NCBI GenBank assembly: GCA_037576215.1
Contig: JBANDB010000007.1
Coordinates: 2,387,001 to 2,451,000, forward strand
DNA from: Armillaria gallica
Lineage: Eukaryota > Basidiomycota > Agaricomycetes > Agaricales > Physalacriaceae
Length of the DNA: 64,000 nucleotides
Direction: 5' to 3'
In this document: one piece after another, positions 23,863-34,788 of the stretch
Layout: the number at the start of each line of letters is the position of its first letter
Position numbering within the stretch: the first letter of the stretch is position 1
Position numbers and translations under genes: made by a program
The notes under the pieces: model-generated
What the model was told of the DNA's origin: nothing
Databases searched by the model: none
What the model saw: the letters and a program-made list of their open reading frames with translations, nothing else

Positions 23863-23992
23863 TTCCCCTCGTTTTATAAATGCTCATCGACTGACGTCTC
23901 GCACGCTCATTCTTCCAATACGCCAGTTTGGGGTTCAAACATTCATGCACAGGTCCCAAACTCGCCGTTAATTGCATATGTGATGTCAATGA

Positions 23993-24095
23993 ACGTGAAT
24001 ACTAACTCTCTGGTGGTATATTAGTATGGTCGGTGCGCCTGGGTTCGAGTCCAAACATGAGAGATAAAAATGTACATGATTGCTGTTTTTGCTTT
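23993..24095 (+). mobile_element. tRNA-like repeat, copy 6 (no hairpin)
   Basis: CTCTCTGGTGGTATATTAG, a perfect B box GGTTCGAGTCC (24042-24052) and a closing GAGAG make a complete tRNA-like module. The 3' hairpin of the other copies is absent; an A-rich tract and a T-run follow. Confidence 0.55.
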
Positions 24096-25324
24096 TGGAA
24101 AAAGAGTGGTCAAAGAGACTCCTTGATCCTCGATATGTGATAGCGTTAAGTGCGTTGATTAAAGCTCGGCTCTCCTCTGGAAAAGACTGCGTAAACCCGT
24201 TCTTTTTAAGCAATCAAATAAACAGCGTAATCTAATTTAGTCTAGTAGTAGCATTCTTTCGGTTCAGACGCAGCGAAGGGGATAAATGAGTTCTGCCAAG
24301 TTCAAAATCGAAAGAGCGCAATTGGTCAGAACATATGCGACACCATTGGTCGCTCCATAGTTCATTATGCTGCACCACCTCCCCGACATCTGCGTGTACA
24401 TGCAAGAAGACTGCGTGGCTCCCACCTTGCATCTCTGTCCCAACGTACGACGCGACTTCGCGTATCCCACCAGTACCCCAGCCGTCCCACTCAAGTATTC
24501 CGATTACACTCGCGTAGGGTTCAGGTGTCTGTGTGCATGGGTCATCGTCTGTTGAGACTATCCATACCGACTCGGCTGGGACATAGAGAGATTCCTGGTC
24601 TACGGTGGAGGACGACTCGGAATTCTTCGAGAGCAAGTCTATAGCGTGGGCTTTCCCTCCTGAGGTGGGGGTCTCGTAGTACTCAACTTGGCCGCTAAGC
24701 AGACCGGACACTCGGAGGAGAGAGAAAAGGCAGAGATGTATCCTGGCTCGAGGTGCGTTTCCCCACGAGTGATTGTGAATATTTGGTTAGCTGAAGGTGC
24801 AAGTAGCAACGTGTCACCCCTGTAGGAATGGGCTGAACCAGAAGCATAGAGGGGCTGCGAAGAGACGAGCTTGAGAGATGGCGTAGGTGTTGTATTGAAG
24901 GCGTATACGTCTAGTTTATTGCCTATACGCATCTCAAGCATTCCGATTTCAAACAAAGTTCAAGAAAACGATTTATGTTCGGTTACGCAGTAAACAACCT
25001 CTCTGTTCGGATGAACTTTGACGTGCCGTGGACCGTCTTCTTCATGGCCTTTGGCTTTCGCTACGCGTTCGAGCGTCCCATTGGTACCTCTTTTGAAGAT
25101 ATGCATCTCCTCTGTCCCAAGAACCGGAACGAAGCCATAGTTTCCGTCTGCTGTGAACTCTATCACATGAGAACTGTATCTCAGCGCTTACCTTGTCTTA
25201 TCAACTTCATCCAGTCTTCCGGATTGAATAAATAGAATCTCTTGTATTTTTTGTTTCCATGCTCCAGTCGCAGGTTCGAGTACGTGAATCTCTCCTGTGG
25301 GTCCACCCATGGAGTACGCGTGAG

Positions 25325-26240
25325 AGTCGAGGTGTCAGGCTGAAGCCAGACTTAACAAGGGAATACTAGTAAAGAAGGAAGGAGTGTAGAAGGAATAGAA
25401 ATGTAGAACATAGGATCAAGCCAGCACTCACACAGGCAGGAACCAGTGTGAACACAGGCTAAAGTCAGTACACGCTGCATAAAACCAGTGTCAAAGGCAC
25501 TGGTCTAACATAGCCAACCACTGGATTGAACAAACCTAGATACAAACAGTAGAATAGTATAAATATGTGAAAGTAGGAGTAGAACAATTCAGAGACAATT
25601 ACCCCACAGATTACACCACAAGATTACAAGACCTGAATATTCAGTGCCTCAAGAGATTTACAAGAACTTAACAAACCCTTCTCGGATATCAGCAATATTA
25701 CCATTCTCGATACCAACCAGCAATATTACCATTCTCGATTACCAACAACATCATCATTCTCGAATTCCAACAACATCTCCATTCTCGATATTACCATTCT
25801 TGATACCAGCCAGCGATATTACCATTCTTGATACCAACCAGCGATATTACCATTCTCGATACCAACCAGCGATATTACCATTCTCAATACCAGCCAGCGA
25901 TACTACCATTCTCGATTACCCACAACATTATCATTCTCAAATACCAGCGACATTCCCATTCTCAACCACAACCAGCATTATCATTCTCGACCACTCCAAT
26001 ATTACCATTCTCAACACCAATTGCACACCATATTACCATTTCCAGCCACAAACCCGCATTACTGTTCTTGGCTATTACCAACAATACTATTTCTGATCAC
26101 ACCCACATCATTTTCATAACCACATCCCACCAAGCACACTATTATCCCCATTTACCCACACATTATCCCCAATCACTCAACCCTTGGAACTAGTTTGATA
26201 AATCTATAGCATTCGTGCTTGACCCCATCGAACTACAACA
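25325..26240. mobile_element. Insertion inside the cyclase pseudogene (possible solo LTR)
   Basis: About 0.9 kb of sequence unrelated to the cyclase separates its two coding parts. The left edge begins TGTCAGGCTGAAGCCAGAC and a TATAAATA element lies near 25559. It carries the minisatellite below and ends near ...CATCGAACTACA. TG...CA ends and an internal TATA box suit an LTR, but I found no target-site duplication, so the class and exact borders are uncertain. Confidence 0.4.
25686..26060. repeat. Minisatellite, ~28-bp unit, about 13-15 degenerate copies
   Basis: Units carry ACCATTCTCGATACCAACCA with the spacer GCGATATT. The middle units (about 25795-25905) are nearly identical and the outer ones diverge. 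One strand is purine-poor, rich in C, A and T. Confidence 0.7.
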
Positions 26241-26608
26241 GCAGTACAGATATTTACGCTGTACTGAAAGGGAATTCACCTAATCCCGACTCCCGCTGAC
26301 AGAGGATTGTGATATAAGAAGACGTTGCCGTTATGGGAGTGACTGCCGATGTGCGCTAGCGAAGGAAGAGTCCGCGTGCGAAGGGCCCGTGGAGTTGCCC
26401 ATGTCGTCGCGCACACGGCCTGAGGGTCTGTGCTATGTGCTATGCACTGGTGTGGGCCGACGACGGGCACGGTACGGAGAAGTCGGAACGAGCCGTTGAA
26501 TGGTGAGAAGGCGAGGGGGAAGAGAGAGAACAAGGTGAAGGAACCGGAAAGAATGCGGATGTCCACGATGGAAATTCGGGAATCGATTATACGAGATTAT
26601 ACGACCTT

Positions 26609-26690
26609 CCTACCTTATCAAATAGCAGCGGAGAAACCAGTTCCCGACTATTTCATGTTAAAGCATCAAAATGGAGATCGCAGCTATGTT
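26609..26690 (+). promoter_or_regulatory. Duplicate of the dioxygenase upstream block
   Basis: CTACCTTATCAAATAG followed by AGCGGAGAAACCAGTTCCCGACTAT matches, with few changes, the block at about 32616-32655 just upstream of the intradiol dioxygenase. The similarity continues weakly (AAAATGGAGATCGC versus AAAATGACGATCGC). Here it lies next to the 5' end of the cyclase pseudogene, in opposite orientation to it. Confidence 0.5.
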
Positions 26691-26749
26691 CGCCCTAGTT
26701 GATAGACAACCGAGTCAAAGGGAAACTGGACTCAAGCCAGTTCACACCC

Positions 26750-27524
26750 TCAGAACAACCCTTGGAGAGATTTTCCGATGGTACTACTAATATATGGACC
26801 TCTAAGCAACACGCTCCCACTCTTCGACCGATACTCCACTCTCACATTCGCCCGGTCACAGAAATGAGCGAGCGCGAAGAATGCCGCGACTGACGGAGGG
26901 GGCAATTCGCCCTCCTTCAAGACAATGGGACTTGTGCAACCCTTGTACAGGAGACGACAAGAGCTGTACAGACAACGTCCCGCTTGGTCGACCTCGTCTT
27001 CTTGGAGTGTGGGGTCCACGAGAGAAATGACCTTGTTCCGGGAATAGCTATACGCTTCTAATGGGGTACCGTAAACTTTTGATGAGATATCGAGAGCGCC
27101 ATCGATGATTGCGGAGAGGACAAACTGCGGGTCGGGGGGGAGGGGACCTATGGCGCCTTCAAGACGCTGTCGATAGATATGATCTATGATATCCAGCGAC
27201 GTCTTTACAGACTCAGTCTCTCTCAGCCGCGCGATTTGATGGAGACGAGATGTTGAGTCAAACTGTTTTTTTAATACAGATTATGGACTATCGTCCGTAT
27301 TAGAAACATTAGTGACGCACTATGAGCTTCTCTTCAGCCATCCGGGATCTGTAGATTCGGTTCTGTTGAGTGTGGTTGTCTTCATGAAGCTCGGAATTGT
27401 CTTTTTCGCACCCAGCGATTTCGCGCTTGCGTGCAGCGGTGAGCCGTTCAATACTGCCTTTCGGTTGCTTTATCTTAGGAGGACGAGAAAGCAAACGGGC
27501 CATTTGGAAAGCGGTGGCGGGCAT
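26750..27524 (-). CDS. Hypothetical protein (238 aa, 2 exons)
   Basis: Exon 1 (27524-27321) is basic, with a probable nuclear-type cluster (RPPKIKQPKGSIERLTAARK) and a charged helical stretch. A 58-nt intron (27320-27263, GTGCGT...ACAG) joins exon 2 (27262-26750) in phase 0. Exon 2 reads cleanly for 170 residues: SRLHQIARLRETESVKTSLD, VLSAIIDGALDISSKVYGTP, then CLYSSCRLLYKGCTSPIVLK and a final AAFFALAHFCDRANVRVEY. The first Met could be the one seven residues later. No domain is recognised. Frame-consistent splicing over 714 nt supports a real gene. Confidence 0.55.
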
Positions 27525-28156
27525 AGTTCAAGATAAGTTTTGGATAGGAGGTAGTCTAGTAGTTGTCGCGCGCGCAAGTGGGTCTATTATGTAATTTTAT
27601 ATAATCTGGCAGCCGGTCTTGTCTTTATCCCTCGACGACGCTATGCTATTGCCACTTCCAGCTGTAATTTGACCGACCAAAAATCTCAATGAAACATGTT
27701 TGCTTTATCTGAGTTTTTTTTTCCCCAAGAACTTGACGTTCCCTTGACCTTCTTTTCACCCTCAGTGCTAATTCAGTCATCGACAATTACATTTGGTGTG
27801 AACCATATCTTCAGAAGAGTTTGACTGCTCGTAGATGAACAAATAGGTCGTATTTCATCTTCATAAGGTTTTTCTGTATTGAGAGGTGCCAGATGTGCTC
27901 TGCGACGCGGTCAGAATCGACGCGTCGAGTTAAGATTATATAATAAGGTGGTACTTGGCCGAGTTAGGCAACAGACTACATATACCGTTCTCATCTGTCA
28001 AAAAAGGTATATCGTCGTCTGTCTAGGAGAGACTACCTCGACATCACTCTTACCTAATACTTAATATAGAACTTCCGGAACGGCAGTTCTATTGACCTAA
28101 ATTAGACTAACGTCACACACTGCCAGTGATTTCTTTTCTTGTGGAACGTTTGGGAT
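27525..28156. other. Intergenic stretch before the hAT element
   Basis: AT-rich and without a supported gene. It runs up to the target-site duplication of the hAT transposon. Confidence 0.4.
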
Positions 28157-31100
28157 AGCCAGACTAGTGTTGCCGTGGCGCGGCGAAACCCAGCGCGGCT
28201 CGGCCAATGACGGCTTTGGAATTTTTTTAAGCCGAGCCGCGCCTAGCCATAAATTTGGATGCGGCTAAGGCTCGGCTCAGTCGGCTAAAGGCGCAGGCCA
28301 CGGCGCATCATCATAAAAGGAAATTGATTACAAAAAGACTATATTATCCGAGTTCACCTGCTAGCGACTTGATAAATGCGTGCATATCCTCCGGAACAGA
28401 AGTCTGATGACCAATTAACTCTTCCAGTTCCTGTAGCTGCACTTCCTCATCCATGTCATGTGTAAAACTGAGTCCCCGCCCATTCCGAATGGAAAACTTC
28501 AACATCTGAAGTGCTTCCATCGCTTCCGGACTTAGCCGGTTTCGTCGCAACGCATCTGTCTCTTTCGCACTAGAAAAACTCGTTCTGAAGGCACTGATGT
28601 GCTTTGAATTGGTAGGACATCGAGAGCAAAAGCAAATAATGTCGGATAGCGATGTTGATTATCCTGAAAATAAGATACTGAGACACTGATATAATGAACA
28701 CATATAAGTACTCTTACCTCCCAGTACTTGAGAACAGGGACGCTGCTTCGCGGCTCTGACAGATAAGCATTCACCTCGGTCTCCAAACTTTGACGGTGTG
28801 AATTATCTGCCTCGTTGATCGTATCCATGCCAAGAATAGCAGCCGCACGTGCAAGGGCTGTTGTAGCTGGGCGCACAGGTGTCTGGTGATGGACATCTGC
28901 TGTTCGATAATATGACTGAAGCTAATAATGAATAACATAAGGATGTGTAGATTATCTGACAGTAGGTACTGGACTCACTGTTTCAATGAACATTACCTGT
29001 ATATCTTGAACCTTCTCTGGTATATGCCGGTGAAACCACATGAGTTTGTGCATAGGATTGATTACTGTTAGGCATCAGAATAGAGATATTCATCAAAGAA
29101 TAAGCACTTACAGATAGCGAAGAAGTACACTGGGACATCATCAGCTCGCTCACGATAGTCATCAAGTTTATTGAGGCCGGCTGTTATAATGTCGGCAAGA
29201 TGCGGGAAGTCGAGCCGCTTATTCTCCCACATGGTCCTCATAGCTTCGAAGGCAGGAATCGTATTACAGATACATGGTGTCTTCTCTGTAGATAGCAATT
29301 GTTGAAAGGAATGCGGGACCTAATCATACAGGCATCAATGTCAGCTAAATAGAAGAGAAGGATCAAACACACAGAGAGGATTTCCTTGAAGTCAGCCAAG
29401 GCATTCCATTCTGTGTCACCGAGCTTGTATTTTCGCAGTTCAGGAAACTCTCTTGCATCCAGGAATTTATCAACAGCCTAAGCAAATCAGACACAAATCC
29501 CATAGTGAACAAGAGGAACTAACCAGTCGTAGATAGAGTGCCCGATCAATCATCAAAAGAGTCGATGACCAGCGAGTGATCACATCGCGGAGTAGCTGTA
29601 AGTTATTTAGCTTGAGAGCGGCAACTACTTCAGAAAAGAACTGGCGCCGAAGCGACGAAGCACGAATCTAAGAGGGTACCCAGATCAGAAGATAATCTAC
29701 TGATTGATTTGAGACATACAACTCGGACAAGGGTTCTCACCAACGCGATTGGATCACGTTGAAGCACAGCTCCAAAAGTGTTTGCTTCCTCCGACGCAGG
29801 TTCAAAATCCGCAGCGTCTGACGCCGCAAATTCAAGATCAGTGATAGCACCAAGAACGGCTTTGCATGCTAAATTTACGATATGTGCAAAGCACCTATAG
29901 GAATCATCATAGGATTATATAGCGATATTTTAATCATCTGAACATACCGGATATGTCGCTTGATGGCATCAAATGGAATGTGTCGGCGCCTCAGCTCTGA
30001 CTCAAGAAAACGCATAAACGTGTCATTATTTGAAGCGTTGTCAAGGCTGATCCAGCCAATCTAAAAAACAATGTCAATTTAGCAGATTCTCAACGTTGAA
30101 ACAATGTATAGGGCACCTTGATTGCAATCCGTAACCGATCCAAAATAAGAAGAAACGCATGTGCAAGATGTTCGCCATCATGATGGCCAGGGACACAGTG
30201 GAATCCAATTAGATCCGCTCGAAGGGAAAGAGAATACTTCATCTCGCCTGTTCCTGGAACAGGTATCTTCTTCGTCTCGATCCAGTGCGCTGTAACGGCC
30301 ATGAACGGGACAAGATTTGAATTCGTCCATAGATCACACGTAAACGAAATCTTGCCAAGTGCACCCTGGTAATCTTGAGGATAAAAAAAACAATGTTTAA
30401 ACTACAGCACATACCAACATATCTTTTGAGAGCTGCTGGAGATGCTCCTGCCATGTCTCCATGATACACTCTCGTAGATGAGTTCGGTGAGGTATATCAT
30501 CATCAGTCAGTTCCTCTCGAAGCATCAGAAAAATGCGACGCAGTTCAGGAGATTCAATAATGTTGATCGACTATAAATAATTAGTACGAGAACGAACATA
30601 CATAAATAATATATAACCCACCTGATCGGTCGCAGCAATGAAGGCAATCAATGCATTGACAAATGCTTCTGGAGAAAATGGTGCAGCGTCAAGATTTGTG
30701 GGCACCGATTTCTGCACTCCAGGCCGTCCCTTCGACGCACGATATTCATTGATGGCATCCAAAGCAGCGGGGGCAATTATTTCGACACCCATCCGATCAC
30801 ATGCTTCAACCCATAGGGCAACATGTTCTCGGTACAGATGACGACGCCAGTTGCCTGTTGATGTATCGCAAGCGTACGAGGTTGACCATGTTCCATGGTT
30901 TTCTGACCTAAGTACAGTGTCTAAGATAGGTCAATGTAAGAGATACTATAACAGCAACGTACTTGCAAAGAATACAATACATGCGATCCTCGTACTCTTC
31001 GAAGAAAGGGTAGATGTCAGCCGTCTGCTTGGTTTTCTTCTTTTGTTGCCGCTGTTGCCTTGCCCGACGGCGCCCACGGTGGCTCTGTGGAGTCTGGTGA

Positions 31101-32282
31101 ATGTTGTGCGACCTTTGTGTTGGCGTTTGCGGAGGACTTGAAGGTGACGGCGAAGTATCAAAATTAAACACCTCTTCGCCAGCAGAAAACTGAACGGTAT
31201 GGCAGGATTGAGAGTTTAGTGGGGTTCGTTCAATAAAGGGGTTATCGGCGTCAGAATGGAAAGGGCTTGGGGCATTTTGATGTCTGCGACGGCGACTAGA
31301 TGGTGGTGGAGACTCATCAGTACGCTGTTCAGCAGAGGGTAGTTGAGTTGGAGTTCCTTGCTGATAATCTATTATTCCATAAGCTTGCTATACTTGGACA
31401 GATATTCAGATATGACATACCGGGTACGCGAAAAGTGAACTCCAATGCCCCTCCAGGATGCACTGTACGATCATCTGGTGTATCTGGGGGGCAATGTCAG
31501 TGGATACTCCACCCCCGCGACCGCGCGACCACGACCACGACCACGACCGCTTCCACGACCTCCGCGACTTCCGCGACCACGGCTACCACGGACACCGCGT
31601 GCCATCAAGAGAAATCAAAGATACTTAGAACTTGAGCGTCGCGTCTCAGTTTGAAGAGGTAGGAGAATTAATGCTCTGCCAAAGAAAAAGCTCTCATTTT
31701 ATATTGAAAAAACACTACGACATTCGGTCCTGGTGTCAGCAATGGTGGAAACAGGGAGACATCGTGCCTTTGCGAAGCTCAATAGTACATGTCTTCAGAA
31801 ATGATGGTTGGGAAGGAAAAGGGAGGCTAAAATATGTAAATTAAGTCAACGAGGGTGCACAATAGATAGATTGCGCACCGTCACTGCAAAATTCGTGCCT
31901 ATTTTACTTGCCATCATCCTCAAGGCCTTGGAGTTGGTTGAACAGGCAGCTGTGGCGGCAGTCAAGCCGAAGAGAAGTGTCACACATGTAGAGAATAGGC
32001 TGAAAGTATATGTATTGCGAGGCTACAGAGTAACGAAAGGAATTCCAGGTTGTACGGATGACGGATGGGAGTACGACGACGAAGGAAAGGAGATTACGCG
32101 TTCGCTATCCTAATTTGGCATTCAGCCATGGCGAAGCCGAGCGTGAGCCACGTGCGCCGGCTTAAACTCGGCTTCAAGCCTTTGTCAGCCACGAGCCAAA
32201 ATTACGGCTCGGCTAGGCTTAATGTGGCTCGGCTCGGCCCGCGCGCCATATTTAGCCGCGCCACGGCAACACTAAGCCAGAC
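28157..32282. mobile_element. hAT-family DNA transposon, complete, with target-site duplication
   Basis: The element proper spans 28165-32274 (4110 bp). The left end TAGTGTTGCCGTGGCGCGGC is perfectly inverted at the right end (32255-32274). The 8-bp sequence AGCCAGAC flanks both sides (28157-28164 and 32275-32282),  the hallmark target duplication of hAT transposons. Subterminal regions (28190-28310 and 32120-32255) are rich in GGCTCGGCT-type motifs that probably bind transposase. The only gene inside is a minus-strand transposase. Perfect ends and flanks imply recent insertion. Confidence 0.95.
28344..31605 (-). pseudogene. hAT transposase with one frameshift
   Basis: A multi-exon transposase fills the element. 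It starts MARGVRGSRGRG with an Arg/Gly-rich leader (31605), then a BED-type zinc finger (YCILCK ... WRRHLYREH, about 30.95-30.82 kb, split by an intron). The RNase-H-like core shows FTCDLWTNS (first Asp), GWISLDNASNND (second Asp), RCFAHIVNL and TRWSSTLLMIDRAL. The C-terminal dimerisation region has SSVPSERVF and, after the break, RRNRLSPEAMEALQMLKF, and ends at 28344. A five-base A run on the + strand (28574-28578) is one base short, which throws the last ~75 codons out of frame just inside the dimerisation motif. The exon/intron borders of the first 400 bases are uncertain. All other joints keep frame. Confidence 0.85.
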
Positions 32283-32694
32283 TGCAACTATACCTGTGCT
32301 TGAAGGGGAGAGGCTTATGCGACTGGCACCTGGGGAAGAAACAGATTTATTCCAAAATTTTTGGCACATTGAAGGGAATCCTGACTCATTTTGCTGTAGT
32401 CTAAAGTGTGCATTTAAATTTCATAGGTTATTCAGCGCCCAATTCGGGAATCGGAATCACCGGTTTTTGCCTGACCCGAAATATTTGCTTACCAGGAGTG
32501 ACAGCCCGCAAAGTTGAAGTGACCGGAGAGAAAATCCAACCCCAATGTTAAACAACAAACAGGTCCGGACTTTACGGCCCGGTTAAGTAGAATCGTCCCT
32601 TTCCGGAAAAGGACTACCTTATCAAATAGAAGCGGAGAAACTACTTTCCGACTATATAAGGCAAAATGACGATCGCCCAACCGAATCCGCCGCC
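32283..32694. other. Intergenic region with the dioxygenase promoter
   Basis: Contains the block at about 32616-32655 shared with 26.6 kb and a TATA box at 32653-32660. No gene. Confidence 0.5.
32653..32660 (+). promoter_or_regulatory. TATA box of the intradiol dioxygenase gene
   Basis: TATATAAG lies 35 bp before the ATG at 32695, so the 5' leader would be very short. It sits at the end of the duplicated upstream block. Confidence 0.5.
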
Positions 32695-34058
32695 ATGATC
32701 CTCCTTCCTCCCTCCATCTTCCTTTTCTTCGCATTGCTACCAGCTGCCCTCGCCCACTCAAATCCTAAAACTGACGCAGAAATCGAGGTTCAGCGTTCGC
32801 TACAGCAGGCAGCGTACCACTGTGCACCAGCAGTAGCTCAATTCACCGCTCAGCGCAAACGGGCTTGGGCTCAGAAGGTTCTCGCCGGTAATCCGTCGTT
32901 ACCTGCTTACCAGGATCTATTCACCTCGTATAATGACGCTATCGACGAAGAGAAGGCCCTTCCAGGAGAGGAGGGGCAAGAGCTCATGAGCTGTACGCCG
33001 GTAACGGAAGAGGCTAAGATAGAGAACAATTCTTGCGTACTGAGTAAGTCGAACCTATTCCTTATCTCGCTATCGCCTGACCTTTGGATCCGATAGCCCC
33101 CATCGTAACGGAAGGTCCTTACTATCACCTTACCGGTCACCCCGTACGCCAAAACATCGCCGAGTACCAGGCCGGCCTCCTCCTGCTCCTTGACATCGGC
33201 GTCATCGACGTAGAAACATGCCAACCACTTCCAAACGTTCTCGTTGATATATGGCAAGCAAACGCTACTGGTCACTACGCCGGACACCCCACACCGAAAC
33301 CTGAGCTCGTTAACGAGAAACCCCAGGTTGGCGGGAAACGAAGTGGTCTCCTCAGTGCTTTCCCCAGAACGAATAGTCATGAGACATTTCTCCGAGGCGC
33401 GTGGCCGACCAACGAGAATGGTGTCGCCCAATTTACAAGTACGTTATCTCCTACTTCTTTCAGTTTCATTCTAACGATATTTCCGTAGCTATCTTCCCAG
33501 GTTACTACACAGGTACGCAAATCCCATCCCGCGATGCCTCGCACCCTTAGCCTTTTCCAAGGTCGCGCGACGCACGTCCATGCCAAAGTCTTCCAATCAT
33601 GGACGACCCTCCCGAACGGCACGTTCGAGGGAGGCAAGCTCTCCCATGTCGGGCAGTTCTTTTTTGACGACGATGTGAATCTTCAAGTCGATAAGGTAGG
33701 ACCTAGGTACCCCACCCACGCATTCTCACCTCGTCTCACCCTAGATGCACCCTTACACCACGAACTCCATTAAAGACACTATCGGCCGTACGCGGAACTG
33801 GCGCGACTCGCTGAATATCTTTGAAGACTCGCAAGGTCCGGAGAGGGAATACGATCCCGTGTTCAAGTAAGTCATTTTTATGGATCACCTGCACTCGGTG
33901 TGCGATCCCGTCGCGTTGGCTTCTTTTCCATTACTAACGGCGCGTGATTTGATTACAGATTGCATTTACTCGGTGGGGTTATTAACCAGGGTCTTGCAGG
34001 GTTCATCACGATGGGCATCAATACGAGCGTTGAGGTCGATAATTGGTGGAAGGGCTAG
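32695..34058 (+). CDS. Secreted intradiol ring-cleavage dioxygenase (356 aa, 6 exons)
   Basis: Non-haem Fe(III) dioxygenase predicted to cleave catechol-type rings to muconate derivatives, probably outside the cell. Exons: 32695-33043, 33097-33438, 33489-33512, 33562-33695, 33745-33866, 33959-34058. A signal peptide is clear (MILLPPSIFLFFALLPAALA, cleavage near residue 20). The core shows EGPYYHLTG (first Tyr ligand), LVDIWQANATGHYAGH, FPGYYTG with the second Tyr, and ATHVHAKVF with the two His ligands. A 24-nt exon carries part of the active site and could be lost in automated models. Such secreted enzymes in basidiomycetes are linked to lignin-derived aromatics; the actual substrate is unknown. 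The gene looks intact. Confidence 0.93.
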
Positions 34059-34718
34059 CTTGAAGCAAGCGCTTGTATATGGCATGTAAGATTATGTGGT
34101 ATAGACTCATGTATTGCGTCATGGTGTGCTCAGATTTGACAACGTATAACGTACTAAAGCTGTTAAGGCTAGCACACACCACCAGTGTGTCACTAGGCGA
34201 GAAGCAAAGATGCCGGACTGAGCGCTATCTCGCATGTTGTAAAAGTTGCGTTGGGTTGCGTGTATCGGCTTGAAATACATTTCTGGAGAAGTTTTTCAAG
34301 ACACTACGAGATATTCCATAACGTATCACGAGGGATCATTCAATGTTCAAGTCTACGTTCCCAGTTCAGAATTCAAATTTGAAACGTGAAACTTCAGTAT
34401 CACTACATATATATTCCGTTTACAATGTGAAGATTCAAGATATGCACAACCGAATTTTATTTATGGGATTAAACGCGAAATGAGTAAAGTAAATACCTTG
34501 TAAATACCGTAGTAAAAAATCGCAACTTAAAGTCACTTTAACTCACCTCACACTTTGGTCACCTTCGTGCGTACGCCACACTCGCCACCACATCGTACGT
34601 TTCAAGTCTGACTCTTGAGTCTTATGTCTTGACTCTTGAGGCCCGAAGTTCGAGACTCGAGAGTCGAGGCCCTTATACGATGCAGCCCCAACAAAATAAG
34701 AACGAATGCAACACAATT
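34059..34718. other. Intergenic region
   Basis: No gene seen. Between 34595 and 34670 the sequence is rich in short direct repeats (GACTCTTGAG and related), but no longer structure is evident. Confidence 0.4.
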
Positions 34719-34788
34719 GCATTAAGGGGGAATCGAACCCCCGGCGGGTCGATGGCAACGACCCAGGTTACCACTACCCCATTAATGC
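34719..34788 (-). tRNA. tRNA-Gly (anticodon GCC)
   Basis: The 70-nt sequence folds as a full cloverleaf. The acceptor stem is GCATTAA/TTAATGC. The D arm is GGGT-AGTGGTA-ACCT. The anticodon stem GGTCG/CGACC has loop TTGCCAT, giving anticodon GCC. The T arm is GGGGG-TTCGATT-CCCCC. No intron. An internal B box is present, and a T-rich run lies about 20 nt downstream on the transcribed strand. Confidence 0.93.

Larger units (their letters stand above)
24232..26600 (-). pseudogene. Carboxy-cis,cis-muconate-cyclase-like pseudogene, split by an insertion
   Basis: Remains of a fungal 3-carboxymuconate lactonizing enzyme, a seven-bladed propeller of the protocatechuate branch of the beta-ketoadipate pathway. 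The N-terminal part is at about 26276-26566 (FRLLRTVPVVGPHQ, ATTWATPRAL), then in a shifted frame ITATSSYITI. After a ~0.9 kb insertion the gene continues with HAYSMGGPTGEIHVLEPATG, DGNYGFVPVLGTEEMHIFKR and DGPRHVKVHPNREVVYCVTEH, then GNKLDVYAFN, and in another frame EYYETPTSGGKAHAIDLLSK. Breaks: a frameshift near 26350; an in-frame TAA at about 25188 between DKTR and ALRYSSHV; a disrupted segment near 24955; and a frameshift near 24715 in a CT run. Function lost. Identification is by pattern; a paralogous lactonase is the alternative. Confidence 0.75.

Noticed and set aside
26276..26566. Stand-alone 96-codon gene
   Set aside because: Its sequence matches the N-terminal part of the cyclase-like pseudogene that continues beyond the insertion.
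31500..31600. Short CGACCA repeat mistaken for a CRISPR-like or minisatellite array
   Set aside because: It encodes the Arg/Gly-rich N-terminus of the hAT transposase; no spacers or regular array are present.
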